Position numbers and translations under genes: made by a program
From: Epiperipatus broadwayi
Taxonomy: Eukaryota > Onychophora > Udeonychophora > Euonychophora > Peripatidae
NCBI GenBank assembly: GCA_028023455.1
Contig: JAQFVV010000031.1
Location: 9,226,093 to 9,290,092, forward strand
Reading direction: 5' to 3'
Length of the DNA stretch: 64,000 nucleotides
The notes under the pieces: generated by a model
Databases searched by the model: none
Told to the model about the DNA's origin: nothing
What the model saw: the letters and a program-made list of their open reading frames with translations, nothing else
Shown: positions 49,752 to 60,529 of the stretch, piece after piece
Numbering within the stretch: the stretch's first letter is position 1
Layout of the letters: every line of letters starts with the position of its first letter

Positions 49752-50149
49752 AGTCTGATATATTGAAATGAAAGAGTAGCAAATTTCTGGACCTCATAGT
49801 TCCAGAGACACCTTTACCCTGCTTAGCAAAGGCAATTGATCCCCCAAAACATGCATACATATGCCTATTTGCCTATGTACATAGGCATGTACGGGCATGG
49901 GTGCATGCATATGTACATTTGTATGTATGTTCATATATATATATATGTAAGTACACACACGCACATATATATATATATGTGAATAAATATATGTATGATG
50001 ATGAAACTTAAAGCTGTCTAAAAGAAACAACTTATTTTAAAGTTCTTTCTGGTAATCCATCCATTGATTATAATAATTTTCTAAATTTTAAATGCTTCAA
50101 CGTGATCACTAATTTTTTATTGTTTTAATGCACTTTAATGTTAAATTAC
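49752..50149. other. Microsatellite-rich tract (ATGT/ACAC)
   Basis: Interspersed CATGCATA, TATGTACAT, (TA)n and CACACACGCAC runs lie at 49850-49995. No gene is seen. Confidence 0.6.
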
Positions 50150-50760
50150 AGTGTGTGATAGACTGCAGTGATTCTTTTTAAAAAGCTTCCATTTTTAATG
50201 TATTAATTTTAACAAAATTCCAAGAGATATCAGCAGTATACAGATCTTTATCTGTGATTTGACAGCATGTTCTGTTGTTCTGACAAAGCTATGAAGGAGG
50301 CGGTGATTTGTGATGGGCTGATGCTTTAGATTCATTTCTTCTGCAGCTAAATTTCACAAAAACCCAATTTTCAGTAATTATTAATCACTATGATACAATA
50401 TTTTTGTAAAAGAAATTATTAAACCAAAACCTATACCACTAGGGTAGGTGGATGATTTGTCTTTGAAAACATTTTATTTTTTAAAAAGACAATAAGTGAA
50501 ATATTTTAATAATTAATAATTTATTAACTATTATAATTTTTTTGTTTCTTTGATAACTAATTCTAAATATATCATTTTTAATAACATAAAATTCAAATAT
50601 CTAATATTTCATTCTGTTAACATTTTTGAATACATAGTGTGATGTCAATATCGGTAAGACCTTCAGTTAGATACTTATTTTCACAATTTTAATATATTAA
50701 TTTTTCATGTTTTAGAATTTTGATTATTATATGGCTTAAATATTTATAATATAGACTATA
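50150..50760 (+). repeat. Dispersed repeat, copy 2
   Basis: Collinear with 34770-35470 through TGTGATTTGACAG, AAAGCTATGAAGGAGG, TTTTCAGTAATTATTAAT and TTGAAAACATTTTATTTTTTA. Non-coding, same orientation; boundaries are approximate. Confidence 0.65.
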
Positions 50761-53700
50761 AATGAATGTTGTAAAATATGTAAAAAGATTTAATTGCACA
50801 AAAAAAATCAAATATGCCATCATAGTAAAAATATTCTTCACTAGAGTCTGTTCAAAAATTTGATGGTCAGATTAACACTAACAGAATTAAGGCCATTGTT
50901 GACTTCAAAAATCTTTGATGATATTGGGTTTTTTTAATAATGCAGCAGATGATAGCTGTGGATTTAGAGAAAAGGTTTAGAATGGATATTTCACATGCTT
51001 TTTGGAATTTCTTTTATATGAGGTGCCATGATTTCATGATATTGGAAAATTTTGATACATCTATGATGGTTTAAGCACTTTTTTCTATTTTGTCTTGGGT
51101 TTTAAAAATAGTGGCAATGGTAAACCTGAATAAATCCATAGAAGAATTGATATCACAATTTCCTTCTCTTCCTTCCAGTTGATTTATGATATCTATTTCT
51201 GTTCCCATGCTCAGAGATTTTCTTGATTTTTTTCATGGCCATATTAGTTGCAGCAATGATTCCAATTGAAAATATAAACAGAATATCGCTAGGAGAAAAG
51301 TGAGTTCTTTAATTGTCCAAAAGAACAGCAAAATGGATGACAAATTAAAAATAAATTACCACTTAACAATTTTTTGTGAAAAAAAAAATCCATATTGAAG
51401 TTTTATTTTTTCCAAATTTGTATTATCAAACAGTATTATATTACTTACATGATTTTTATGTAGAATTTTTTTTTAAATGTTTAATAATAACTTATTTAAT
51501 TGATCATAATAAAGACTTGTTATTTATCATTAGCATAACCATAACATAATTAGCATACTGCACATTGTCAAAACGACTTAAAAAAATTATGATGTATTAA
51601 AAAAGGAAGAAAAAATGTACTTAATGCATTCTGTGTTTGCATATTGTAATCAATATTCAAGGTTTTTCCCCACAATATGTACTATGCAGATATAAACAAA
51701 GATCACTTTATGCAATATATATACACACAGAAATACATACACTAGCTGGGATTTGGGGGGGGGGGGCATGAAGTGTCACATTTTATTAAGTGTGGTAAAC
51801 ATGTTATTTGAAATGTCTTTAAAAAGATTTAAATAAATGTTAACGGTATGAATCTCTTTCGAGTTATCTGTATGCAATTTTGCATGCTTTTAACATAAAA
51901 TTTTCATTTTTTCCCCCATTCTTCATTTTTATACATGTGCAAAATATAATTTATGACATTTTCTAAAATCAAGCAAATAGTTTGTTGTTGTTTTTTTGTT
52001 AATTTAGATATACTAATTTTGGATCATACAAAGTTCATTATGATAAAACCATTTTTTTCCCTTCAAAACAATAATTAAGATAACTAAATTACAATATGAT
52101 GAATGTTAATGATATTTTTGTTGCCATAAGCAAAGTACTGTTAGTAAAAAATTTAATCCATAAAATTGAGTAAATACATTGTACAGCTTTAAACTCATGT
52201 ATACATTTTGAAATTTAATAGGATATTAATGTATTTAGTTGTTGTACATCAGTAAAATATGATTTTGATTATTATATTAATGGAAACACTTTTACATGGG
52301 TTTTGTAATCGTTACATTGAAAATCTTTACTTTGGATATATTACATTAATGAACTGATTGTCTTGCAAACATATTGCCTGAAACTTAAATAAAATAGTCT
52401 ACATTCATTAATTGTATTTTAAATTTATAATCAAATATTGTATACATCACTAATATTATGTACTGTATTGTGTACTATGAATAAACCTGTAATGTATAAT
52501 TTAAGTACAAAAGTTACTATTTTGCTTTTGGATGACATAGCATTAATAACTATTCTATTGTGCCAGTCAAATGTGCATGCTGATTTAAACAACTTTGAAA
52601 TGTAGATGAAAATACCTAAAGACCAATCATACGTGAGATCTAAAATCAAGAATACTAGGTACTCTGCCCTATTCATCCACCTTTCAAATCCAAAAACAAA
52701 TCAACAACATATCCTAGACATGCATAGGTCCATATTCTTCCACCCATCCCACTAGCATCAGGGAGAAACAATCAACTAAATCTACTTCATTAACCCTAAC
52801 TCAAGTAATGATACATAACTCAGGTCATGTGTGAAAGAATATATGCGATACTAGGATCATTGGAAATTTATCAAATAGATTAACATCAAAATATCATGTT
52901 TACAAATAATAAATAAAACAGACTAATGTTTATTTTCATATTAAGAAAAGATACTTTAATAAAGATTGTAATAATAGGAAGGCTTTGTTCTCCGCTATTC
53001 CACAAATAACACATTATCAAATCATTCAGTAAACTTAATGTAATCTCAAAATCTAAATACTACTTTTGTGATATGAAATATAGGTTTGTCACTTCGTCCC
53101 ATTTTACCATTTAACAGTTAATAGCATATTTGTGCAAGCAAGCTTGAATGAACTTTACAGTAATTTATTACTATCTTAACAAAATTGTACAATAATATTT
53201 ATTTGAGTCCAGCCCACAGGAAATCAATCCGAAAATAGTGGTGCACAAACAAGTATAAAACTTAACTTAAAATACTGATATTTTCCCAAACCCCCTTTTT
53301 AATAGAAATTTAAAAGAATTGATTTACCGTCAAATGCAAAAGACAAAGTAAGTGCTGATGAGTGCTCGATGCATAAAAATATTATTAATGCCTGTAGATA
53401 AAATAAACCAGCCAACCTTAATTCGAATAAGGTTGAACATGAAAGCCCAAATGAGAAGGGTAAAATGGAAATAATTATGTGCATTTGCATAAAGACAAAT
53501 TTCAGATTAAGAAAATGAAATGTCAGCCAGCCTAGTTTAGCTAGATAAACATTGATGTAAATCCTTCATATCCTGAGAAAAATGAGAAACATTTATCTAA
53601 ATTAGATGGCCATGGTAATCCAGACAAATAAAATATTTTTTTTATTTAGCAAATCTGTAGGTAAGCAGAGTAGATGAGCAATATGCATGACAACAAATCA

Positions 53701-54782
53701 ACTACAGCTAACCTCCCAGTGAAAAACGAATACATAAAAGAATCTTCCCCTAAGCTAATACGAGAATAAAACGAAATAAAGGCAGCACAAAAAAGATTTC
53801 CATAAAGCCAGGCTCTGCAGTAATACATGGATGGTTATTTGATGTTTAATGATGTCACACAGTTAGATTTTAACCCAATCCTGCCACAGGCATGGTAACC
53901 CATATGTTTGAATGAAACCCATTTAATAAGCAAGAAATCTTCTCGATAAAGAAAGGCAGAATAAAATTTTTACATATGCTTTTAATAACTAACTTATATT
54001 GTATGCCTGTCTTAGAATATCTATAATTACCCCCCCCCAGCCCTCTTTCTTTTTTAAAGTAAATAAAATGTTTAACTTTCAAGCGTACAAAGGAATAAAT
54101 TAAGGTTTATCGAGGATATCAAACTGGCTAACTATCGAACAGACATAGTAAATGAGTAGAAATACATAACATTTAAAATATACCTATAGATCAATACCAA
54201 CATCACATGAACAATAAATATATATATATACATAATACTGATTTGATTTAAGAAATGAGGAACAGTGAAGGAAAGCATGAAATTACAAAGAATGATCAAA
54301 CAACAAATGGCATAATACATAAAGTTACATTTATACAATAACATTACATTAAGTCAAAGAGTTAAATGCTAATAAGAACAAATGAAAATTTAAGAAAATA
54401 TGGAAAGTAAAAGTTTGTGAAGAGTTATTTTAAAATGTTACTGGCATTGGATTTTGGTCTTTGCAATGATACAATTCCCACAATGTCTAGATTGGCTTGG
54501 TGACTGGAAAATTATTTGTAAAGATAGCATGCTTATTATGTAAAATACCAATACTGACCACAGACAGACAGTTAAACAGTTCATTTCATTTTATTACCCT
54601 ACAATCTTCAGCATTTGGCGGGACAGAGGCCCAGACAGGAGGCAAAGCTGATAGAATTAGCCACTGTACAAGGTCTCATCTGAAAATTTTAGTAGTTCAA
54701 TCATATCAACACTCATTCTTTCCATTCCAAAAAACATTACATATGCCCAATTTTTTTTTCTCCCCCACTATTTATACCTTTT
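50761..54782. other. Non-coding tract before LINE-2
   Basis: No recognisable gene. It holds a poly-G run near 51757-51766 and a poly-C run near 54031. The short frames present resemble nothing. Confidence 0.5.
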
Positions 54783-54817
54783 AGTAATATTTACTGAGGC
54801 TGTAACCTTGAGCATAT
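54783..54817. repeat. Direct repeat / target-site duplication, 3' side of LINE-2
   Basis: Matches 59659-59691 with a 2-bp insertion (GT) and a T/C difference. Immediately inward lies the element tail GCGATGTGATGTGATG on the plus strand. TACCTTTTAG precedes it at 54775 and also follows the other copy at 59691. Confidence 0.75.
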
Positions 54818-54945
54818 GCGATGTGATGTGATGTATTATGGCTTCTCCTTAAACGAAGTCAAGAATATCTCAGCAATTATGCCCAGATAAACCTGTTAGC
54901 CACTTTCTTTTACATTGCCCACTCTAAATTTACCCATAATCTGCT

Positions 54946-56014
54946 CTATCCCATTTCCACAATGTAAATTTTTGTCAACTCTATAACCTTTATATCTAAA
55001 TTCCCCTTATCTTTTCCCAAACCCAGCATACAAACCAATAATTCACTTTCTGTATAATCACTCTTTTCATATTTATTTTTCCACAACTTCATTATATGTA
55101 CACTTTCTGTTTTCAAACATTTACATTCAATTAAAAAATGCCTAATATTTTCAATTCCTTCCTTACATAATTTACAAAATAAATCACCCATATTTTTCCA
55201 TTTACATGTATATTCTTTTGTAGCTAAAGATCCCGTTCGAGCCTTAAACAATAAACTACTTTCCTTACTATTATCATGTATTAACTCACACCTAATATTC
55301 TGTTTATTTCTATATATATTTAAACTCTTTTTACTCTCCATACTATTTCTCCATCTCTCTAACTCCCTAGTCTTTATTAATAAATTTATTTGTTTATCCC
55401 ATTCCTTACTACTATAACACTCAATAATCCTTTTAACACAATCATCCCATCTTTTGTACAAATATACTGATATAAATTCTTTATCCAAATCTTTTGCATA
55501 CCGCATTACCTTTCTCACCCATCTTGTTACCTGCCCTTTACTCATAACCCAATTAAATACTATTTTAGTGATTCTTTTATTATCCATAAACTGCAATCTA
55601 CCAAACATTTTCATTTTACTTTTTGCATCTCTCATATGAAAACTTGACCATCCCATTTCTCCTTGAATTGCCTCCCTTGCTGTCCATACTTCTGCATCCA
55701 ATGCATGTCTTCCTACTTCCCTTTGAGCTTTTTCTAAATAATCTAATATCTTTTACTTCCCTTTGAGCTTTTTCTAAATAATCTAATATCTTTTTACTAA
55801 CATATAATGCATCATTACCATATGTTAACCCTGCTACTGCAACTCCTTTCCATATAATTCTAGCTACATCATATTTATTATATGAAAATACTGTTAATTT
55901 CTTTATCAATCCCTTTCTTTTCTTTGCTTCATTTATCAATTTTTTCTCCCATTCATCCAAATAATTTTTCTGATTACTTAAAATAATTTCCAAATAACTA
56001 TATCTATTCACCAC
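54946..56014 (-). pseudogene. LINE-2 ORF2 C-terminal part with CCHC knuckle
   Basis: The piece at 55616-56014 continues the RT thumb (VVNRYSYLEIILS, then GVAVAGLTYGNDALYV). A 40-bp tandem duplication at 55714-55793 shifts the frame, and the sequence resumes in the 54946-55701 frame (DAEVWTAREAIQGEMGWSSF). That frame ends with a zinc-knuckle-like FCKLCKEGIENIRHFLIEC (C-x2-C-x8-H-x4-C), typical of the C-terminus in CR1/I-type LINEs. The stop is close to the pentamer tail, leaving a short 3' UTR. Between 56014 and 56141 two further one-base shifts separate this part from the RT. Confidence 0.85.
55714..55793. repeat. 40-bp tandem duplication inside LINE-2 ORF2
   Basis: TACTTCCCTTTGAGCTTTTT... 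at 55714-55753 is repeated at 55754-55793. Because 40 is not a multiple of three, the duplication breaks ORF2. Confidence 0.92.
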
Positions 56015-56140
56015 ACTTAACTTAATATCTCCCGATAAAAAATTCTACATCTTCTCTTTCCCCAGTATTGACCATCATTATATTTGATTTTTCTTCACTA
56101 AATTTAATCCCCATCTCTTTACCCACCCTTGCATATGTCC

Positions 56141-57805
56141 TCAGCATAACTTCCATATCTTCTCTTTTTCTGCACACAAAAATATATCATCTGCAAAAAA
56201 AAGACCTGACAAAATATATACTCCCTTACTACCTATTAACGGTATCTCTATCCCTCTTCCTAATCTTTCTATTGCTCTTTCCATTTTACTCAAATACAAC
56301 ACAAACAAAATAGGTGACATAGGGCATCTTTGCCTTAGTCCCACACCATTTTTAACTTTAATTGATTCTATATTCTCTAATTGATATATATAATAATTAT
56401 TTTCATATAATTTCTTAATAATATCTATTAAAGCTTCATCCATTCCCAAATTTGCTAAACTTATCCATAATCTATTTCTATTTACTCTATCATATGCCTT
56501 CTCTATATCTATAAAACTCATATATAACTGTTTATCTGCATTCCTACTCATATCCATAAGTTGTGTAACTACAAATAAACTATCTCCTATATACCTATCT
56601 AATCTACAACCTCCTTGCATTTCACCCACTACATTATTCCCTTCCATCCATTTTACAACTTTACTAGCCACCATATATGAGAAAACTTTATATAAAACTG
56701 ATGTTACCACTATCGGTCTATAATTATTCAACTTTCTATGATCCTTACCCTTTCCTTTAAATAATAACCTTACTCTTGTATTACTCCAACTACTTGGGAA
56801 AACTCTATTCTGTGCCATTTTATTAAAACAGGATAATAACTTTACTTTTGCCCTATATCCTAAATTCATTACCATCTCTGCTGCCCATCCATCTAAACCT
56901 TTTGCCTTCCCACTTTTCAATTTCTCCTCTACCTCATTTAGTTCATTTTCTGAAAAACTAATATTCCCATTACTATATTCTTTCATATTTTCTAATATTC
57001 TATCATTCACATCTAACATCTTTTCTATATTCATTACATAACTATTTAAGATTCTCTCTAAATCTTCTCTAGAACTACACTCAGTTCCCTCATCATCTAG
57101 TAATACTAACTCTCTCTCCCTTACATTTCTCCTTTTAATATAATTCCAAATTTTTTTACTTCCATCTCTTCCACTTTTATTAATATCCTCCAACAATTTA
57201 CTATTCAATTTCATTCTCTCTCTATAAATATCTATTTTAGCCAACTTCTTCTTTTCTAAGTATTTTTCCCATTTAGCATTAATATTTTTTTCACTTTCCT
57301 TATTCTTAATAGCACACTTATATTCTCTACATGCTTCTTTCCTTTCTTTTACACTTTTACTAATTTTAATTTTTTTATTACTTTTATTCTTTTCAATATT
57401 CTCACCTAAAACCCTATTTGCAACTTTTTCTACTTCCTTACACCAATCCTTATACTCGTCCCCAACCCACTCTTCCATTATTTCTTCACCTTGTATTTTA
57501 TACTCTTCCAACTTATTCTTATCATTTACTCTCCATCCACATCTTTCACTATTATTTCTACTTTTATTTCTATTCTCCATCACATTACTAACCATTTCAA
57601 TTACAATGAAATTATGATCACTAGTGCATACTTTTTCTTCATTATCAAATACCTTAATTTTCAGTATTTTATTTATTCCCTCTTTCTCTACCAATACATA
57701 ATCTATTGTGTGAAATATATTATTTCTGGACCATGTGTATTGTCCCTCATAAATATTTAATAAATTTCCAATACTCAAATTCACTTTCTGACAAAAATTC
57801 TTCAA
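56141..57805 (-). CDS. LINE-2 ORF2: endonuclease C-terminus and reverse transcriptase
   Basis: A 554-codon open frame, the longest in the window. Residues 1-70 are the end of the APE endonuclease: TWSRNN, TIDYVLVE (33-40) and CTSDHNFIVIE with the catalytic SDH at 62-64. A long charged helical connector (about 80-270) follows. RT blocks: RVRLLFKGKGKDHRKLNNYR (near 364), FIDIEKAYD (block A, 431-439), GLRQRCPMSPILF (block B, 489-501; the usual G in RQGCP is R) and FADD (block C, 537-540). It runs off frame right after FADDIFLCAEK by a one-base change and ends KLC-stop. The family role is target-primed reverse transcription. Its start codon is internal to the original ORF2: a deletion and frameshift near 57805-57855 cut off the endonuclease N-terminus. 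Confidence 0.9.
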   Translation of the reverse strand: MKNFCQKVNLSIGNLLNIYEGQYTWSRNNIFHTIDYVLVEKEGINKILKIKVFDNEEKVCTSDHNFIVIEMVSNVMENRNKSRNNSERCGWRVNDKNKLEEYKIQGEEIMEEWVGDEYKDWCKEVEKVANRVLGENIEKNKSNKKIKISKSVKERKEACREYKCAIKNKESEKNINAKWEKYLEKKKLAKIDIYRERMKLNSKLLEDINKSGRDGSKKIWNYIKRRNVRERELVLLDDEGTECSSREDLERILNSYVMNIEKMLDVNDRILENMKEYSNGNISFSENELNEVEEKLKSGKAKGLDGWAAEMVMNLGYRAKVKLLSCFNKMAQNRVFPSSWSNTRVRLLFKGKGKDHRKLNNYRPIVVTSVLYKVFSYMVASKVVKWMEGNNVVGEMQGGCRLDRYIGDSLFVVTQLMDMSRNADKQLYMSFIDIEKAYDRVNRNRLWISLANLGMDEALIDIIKKLYENNYYIYQLENIESIKVKNGVGLRQRCPMSPILFVLYLSKMERAIERLGRGIEIPLIGSKGVYILSGLFFADDIFLCAEKEKIWKLC

Positions 57806-58266
57806 AAGCTGTCCATTTTTATTATCTACATCATATCCCCTATAACCATTATTCTCTTCCCCTTTTCTTTAAAACTTTGTATATCCTTAACTAAACATTT
57901 GTATATGTTACTATTTCACTCCAATATAATTTGACTATCTCCAGTAGCTATATAAACTATAGCCACTATCCATTCTTGTCTACCCAACCTTATTTCAAAC
58001 CACAAGTGTTCTTGACATTTAACAATATTTAAATATTTTTTTGATATAACACCTATACCACCACCCCTTTTTTCTTTTTCTTTTCTATTTATACCCTGCC
58101 ATACCAACTGTTCCAAAATAGGTTCTTTTTCTTCTCTTAAATGTGTTTCCACTACTGCTAATACCTCAAGCTCTTCATTTTCAATTGTTTTATTTAATTC
58201 CATCCACTTTTCTGGTTTCCTACCACCTTGCATATTCAAAAACCCAATTTTAACAATTTCTTCTTT
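57806..58266 (-). pseudogene. LINE-2 ORF2 N-terminus: APE endonuclease, frame from 58266
   Basis: After the ORF1 overlap the frame gives KIGFLNMQGGRKPEKW, then LAVVETHLREE with the catalytic Glu, GGGIGVISKKYL and IVAIVYIATG. It stops at TGA 57916-57918, where a Trp (TGG) would fit. Beyond it the sequence continues as FKEKGKRIMVIGD, but the expected D-x-N stretch after GD is missing, and the frame then changes into that of 57805 (YDVDNKNGQLLKNF). The first in-frame ATG is at 58233, two bases past the ORF1 stop; the -1 frame is open back to a TAG at 58269. Confidence 0.82.
58236..58266 (-). promoter_or_regulatory. ORF1/ORF2 overlap with GGGTTTT slippery heptamer and stop-ATG
   Basis: In the ORF1 frame the codons are TTG GGT TTT TGA, so G-GGT-TTT (58245-58239) is a correctly phased X-XXY-YYZ heptamer directly followed by the stop. 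A -1 slip leads into TTG AAT ATG of ORF2. The TGA is also only two bases from that ATG, so reinitiation is an alternative route. Confidence 0.6.
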
Positions 58267-59376
58267 CTAACTACTCTTTTATAAATTCTTTTATTTTTTT
58301 TTTCTCCATTACATTTATAAATTACTTTCTTACCATTAATTTTACAAACCCATTCCTTCTCCATATCTATATTTATATCAAAATCAAATTCCTTTTGCTT
58401 ACTTCTTATATTCCATCCATTCTTTTTAATAATATTACAATTTAAAAACCCACCCCCTTTATAAGTTTTCGAAAAAAATTCTTTATAAATCAAATTCCCT
58501 AAAACTTCACTTCCTTGTTTTCCTAAATGCAACCCATCTTTACTATATAACTATCTCTTTCCAATAAAACAATCCCACACATCCACAAACATAACATTAT
58601 TTCTCTCACACAATTTTTTCAATCTCTCATTTATAGAACATGCCCTATCTAACAAATAACTCTTGTCAAACCTTGGTAATAATCCAACTATTCCTACTCT
58701 TCCTTTAATCATAATCAAATTCCTAATCAAATCTACATACTCATCCATTATTCTCTCTGATGATTCTAATAAATTATTAGTCCCCACCATAACATATACA
58801 TCTCTACTACCTTGTTTTTTAACTTTATCTGCTACATCCCTAATTCTAGCTCCAGGCAAACATACTCTTACATACCTACTTCTATTTTCCCTTGCAATTA
58901 TATCTCCACATTCTCTAATTAGTGAATCTTCTATCAATACTGTTTTATAATCTACTTTTTCTGCTCTATCCATAACATTTTCTAATACCTTCTGGTCCTC
59001 CTTATCTATTTCTTCCTTATCATTCCTACTCAATAATTCCTTTATCTCCTCACATTTTATCTCTAATGATTTTAATTTTACTTCTACATCCTTCAATTCT
59101 TTCTCTATCTTATTTATTCTTTGACTAATCATCTCCATTACACTATTACTTTCTCCACCCACTATTCTTCGACTATCTACACTTTGAAAACACTGTCTCA
59201 CCTCTTTTATCATATTAATACACTGACTGCATAGCCATAAACCTTTTACATCCTTCCTAGTCTTATTTAAACATTTTAAGTGATATACCCCATCACATAT
59301 AGTACATTCTACAACAGCACGCTTAATTTCCTTTTCCCGATTATATAAACATTTTGCAATAGTAGGGACCTCTACA
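58236..59376 (-). pseudogene. LINE-2 ORF1: PHD finger, coiled coil and SGNH/GDSL esterase
   Basis: From 59376 the frame, which opens just after a TAA with no upstream ATG, encodes a PHD-like zinc finger: CTIC, YHLKC and WLCSQC near 59310-59215. Next comes a coiled coil with heptad-like leucines (KIEKELKDVEVKLKSLEIKC). An SGNH hydrolase follows: VLIEDSLIRE (block I, where GDS is EDS), RVCLPGARI, VMVGTNNLL (block III) and, after an in-frame TAG at 58551-58553, KDGLHLGKQGSEVLG with the block V Asp-x-x-His. A basic tail (KKNKRIYKRVVRKKKLLKLGF) ends at TGA 58238-58236. PHD and esterase domains in ORF1 are known from CR1-like LINEs; the esterase's role in transposition is unclear. The amber codon and the Gly-to-Glu change mark this copy as inactive. 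Confidence 0.85.
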
Positions 59377-59658
59377 GGTGTTTAACCACAAGCTTATGCT
59401 ATGGAAGAAAGGACAGGAACCCTTCTTTACTTCAATCTACTTTCTATTTAAATAGGTGAAGCTGAAGTGGTTAGATCTGCGAGTGTGAAGCTACTCAATA
59501 CTTTACTGATTAAGTCGATATTTCTTATTACACATTAATACTCGCGAAATCTTTCATTTTACAACTAGTCAATGGAAAGATGTTATAGTTAGAAATCTAT
59601 GGCAGTAATTTAAAGTTGTAATTATAAATTTATTAAACGCACATACATTGATTATGTA
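59377..59658 (-). other. 5' untranslated region of LINE-2
   Basis: No open frame joins ORF1. The segment lies between the direct repeat and the ORF1 frame, with stops in all minus-strand frames. It presumably held the internal promoter and the ORF1 start, which I cannot see. Confidence 0.5.
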
Positions 59659-59691
59659 AGTAATATTTACTGAGGCTAACCTCGAGCATAT
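59659..59691. repeat. Direct repeat / target-site duplication, 5' side of LINE-2
   Basis: AGTAATATTTACTGAGGCTA... matches 54783-54817. It is unusually long for a LINE target duplication. Confidence 0.75.
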
Positions 59692-60529
59692 ACCTTTTAG
59701 CAAAATCTCTGTCTATTGTGTTTTGTATCATTGACATCTTGACAAGCCCCCAAACTCTGCTTTGTTTCAAAACAATTTTTTTTACCAAAATCTATTTTTG
59801 CTTTAACTTCATTTTTTTATTAAAGACACCATACTTAATTGCCCTGAAGGAAACTCTAATTTAAATTTAATTTATTAAGGAATGTTGGAAGGCTTATCTA
59901 AACAAATCACACGAAATATATTTTGACATAAGAATAAGAAAAATAAAAATATTATATTCTCAAGTTAGTTTTAGTTTCAATAGAACCCTGCATTAATTTA
60001 TACATATATGTTTACCACACATATATGCCTATTTTATAAATTATGACAAAAAAAATATTTTTATGAAACCACAGTTTCTTTTGATTACATTTACTTTACT
60101 AAATTATTTCTAGCTGAATACCTAATTTCAAGGATCGATAAACAGATAACAACAACACTTTATATTTCTGCTTAATGCAAAATTCTGTTAAATACTTTCA
60201 TATAGGCAGAAACCAGGTTTGAAATATCAGTTGGTTTATGTAAAGCTGTGAAGCAAGGATCTGACTTCCATATCTATTGCTTCACTATGATGTCATTAAT
60301 CATACAAAATGTCTACCAAAATTTGGTAAAAGCCTGAAATCCAGGCCAAGCCACTTGGAGCATTGATGCTAGACAAAATCAATGAAATATAATGTTACCG
60401 GGCCATCGCAACTTTTTCTTTTTTTAAGACAACAAGATTTTTTTCTAATATTGATTAAACGGAATAATTTTTATTTCATTTAGAACATGATTTCTTTATT
60501 ATTAAACAAATTTTGATATTCATTTTCAT
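59692..60529. other. Non-coding tract
   Basis: No recognisable gene or repeat. Confidence 0.5.

Larger units (their letters stand above)
54783..59691 (-). mobile_element. CR1/L2-like non-LTR retrotransposon with flanking direct repeats
   Basis: The body (about 54818-59658) reads on the minus strand as 5' UTR, ORF1 (PHD finger, coiled coil, SGNH esterase), ORF2 (APE endonuclease, RT, CCHC knuckle) and a short tail ending in three ACATC pentamers. It lies between AGTAATATTTACTGAGGCT-type direct repeats at 54783-54817 and 59659-59691 (33 shared positions apart from a 2-bp indel and one substitution). The ORF1 domain set and pentamer tail are features known in CR1/L2-clade LINEs. The copy is nearly full length but broken at about seven places. 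Confidence 0.88.

Noticed and set aside
54497-54784. 95-codon plus-strand frame next to LINE-2
   Set aside because: No similarity or codon signature; it ends at the flanking direct repeat and is most likely chance.
57491-57894. Plus-strand frames opposite LINE-2
   Set aside because: Antisense shadows of the purine-rich ORF2 coding strand.
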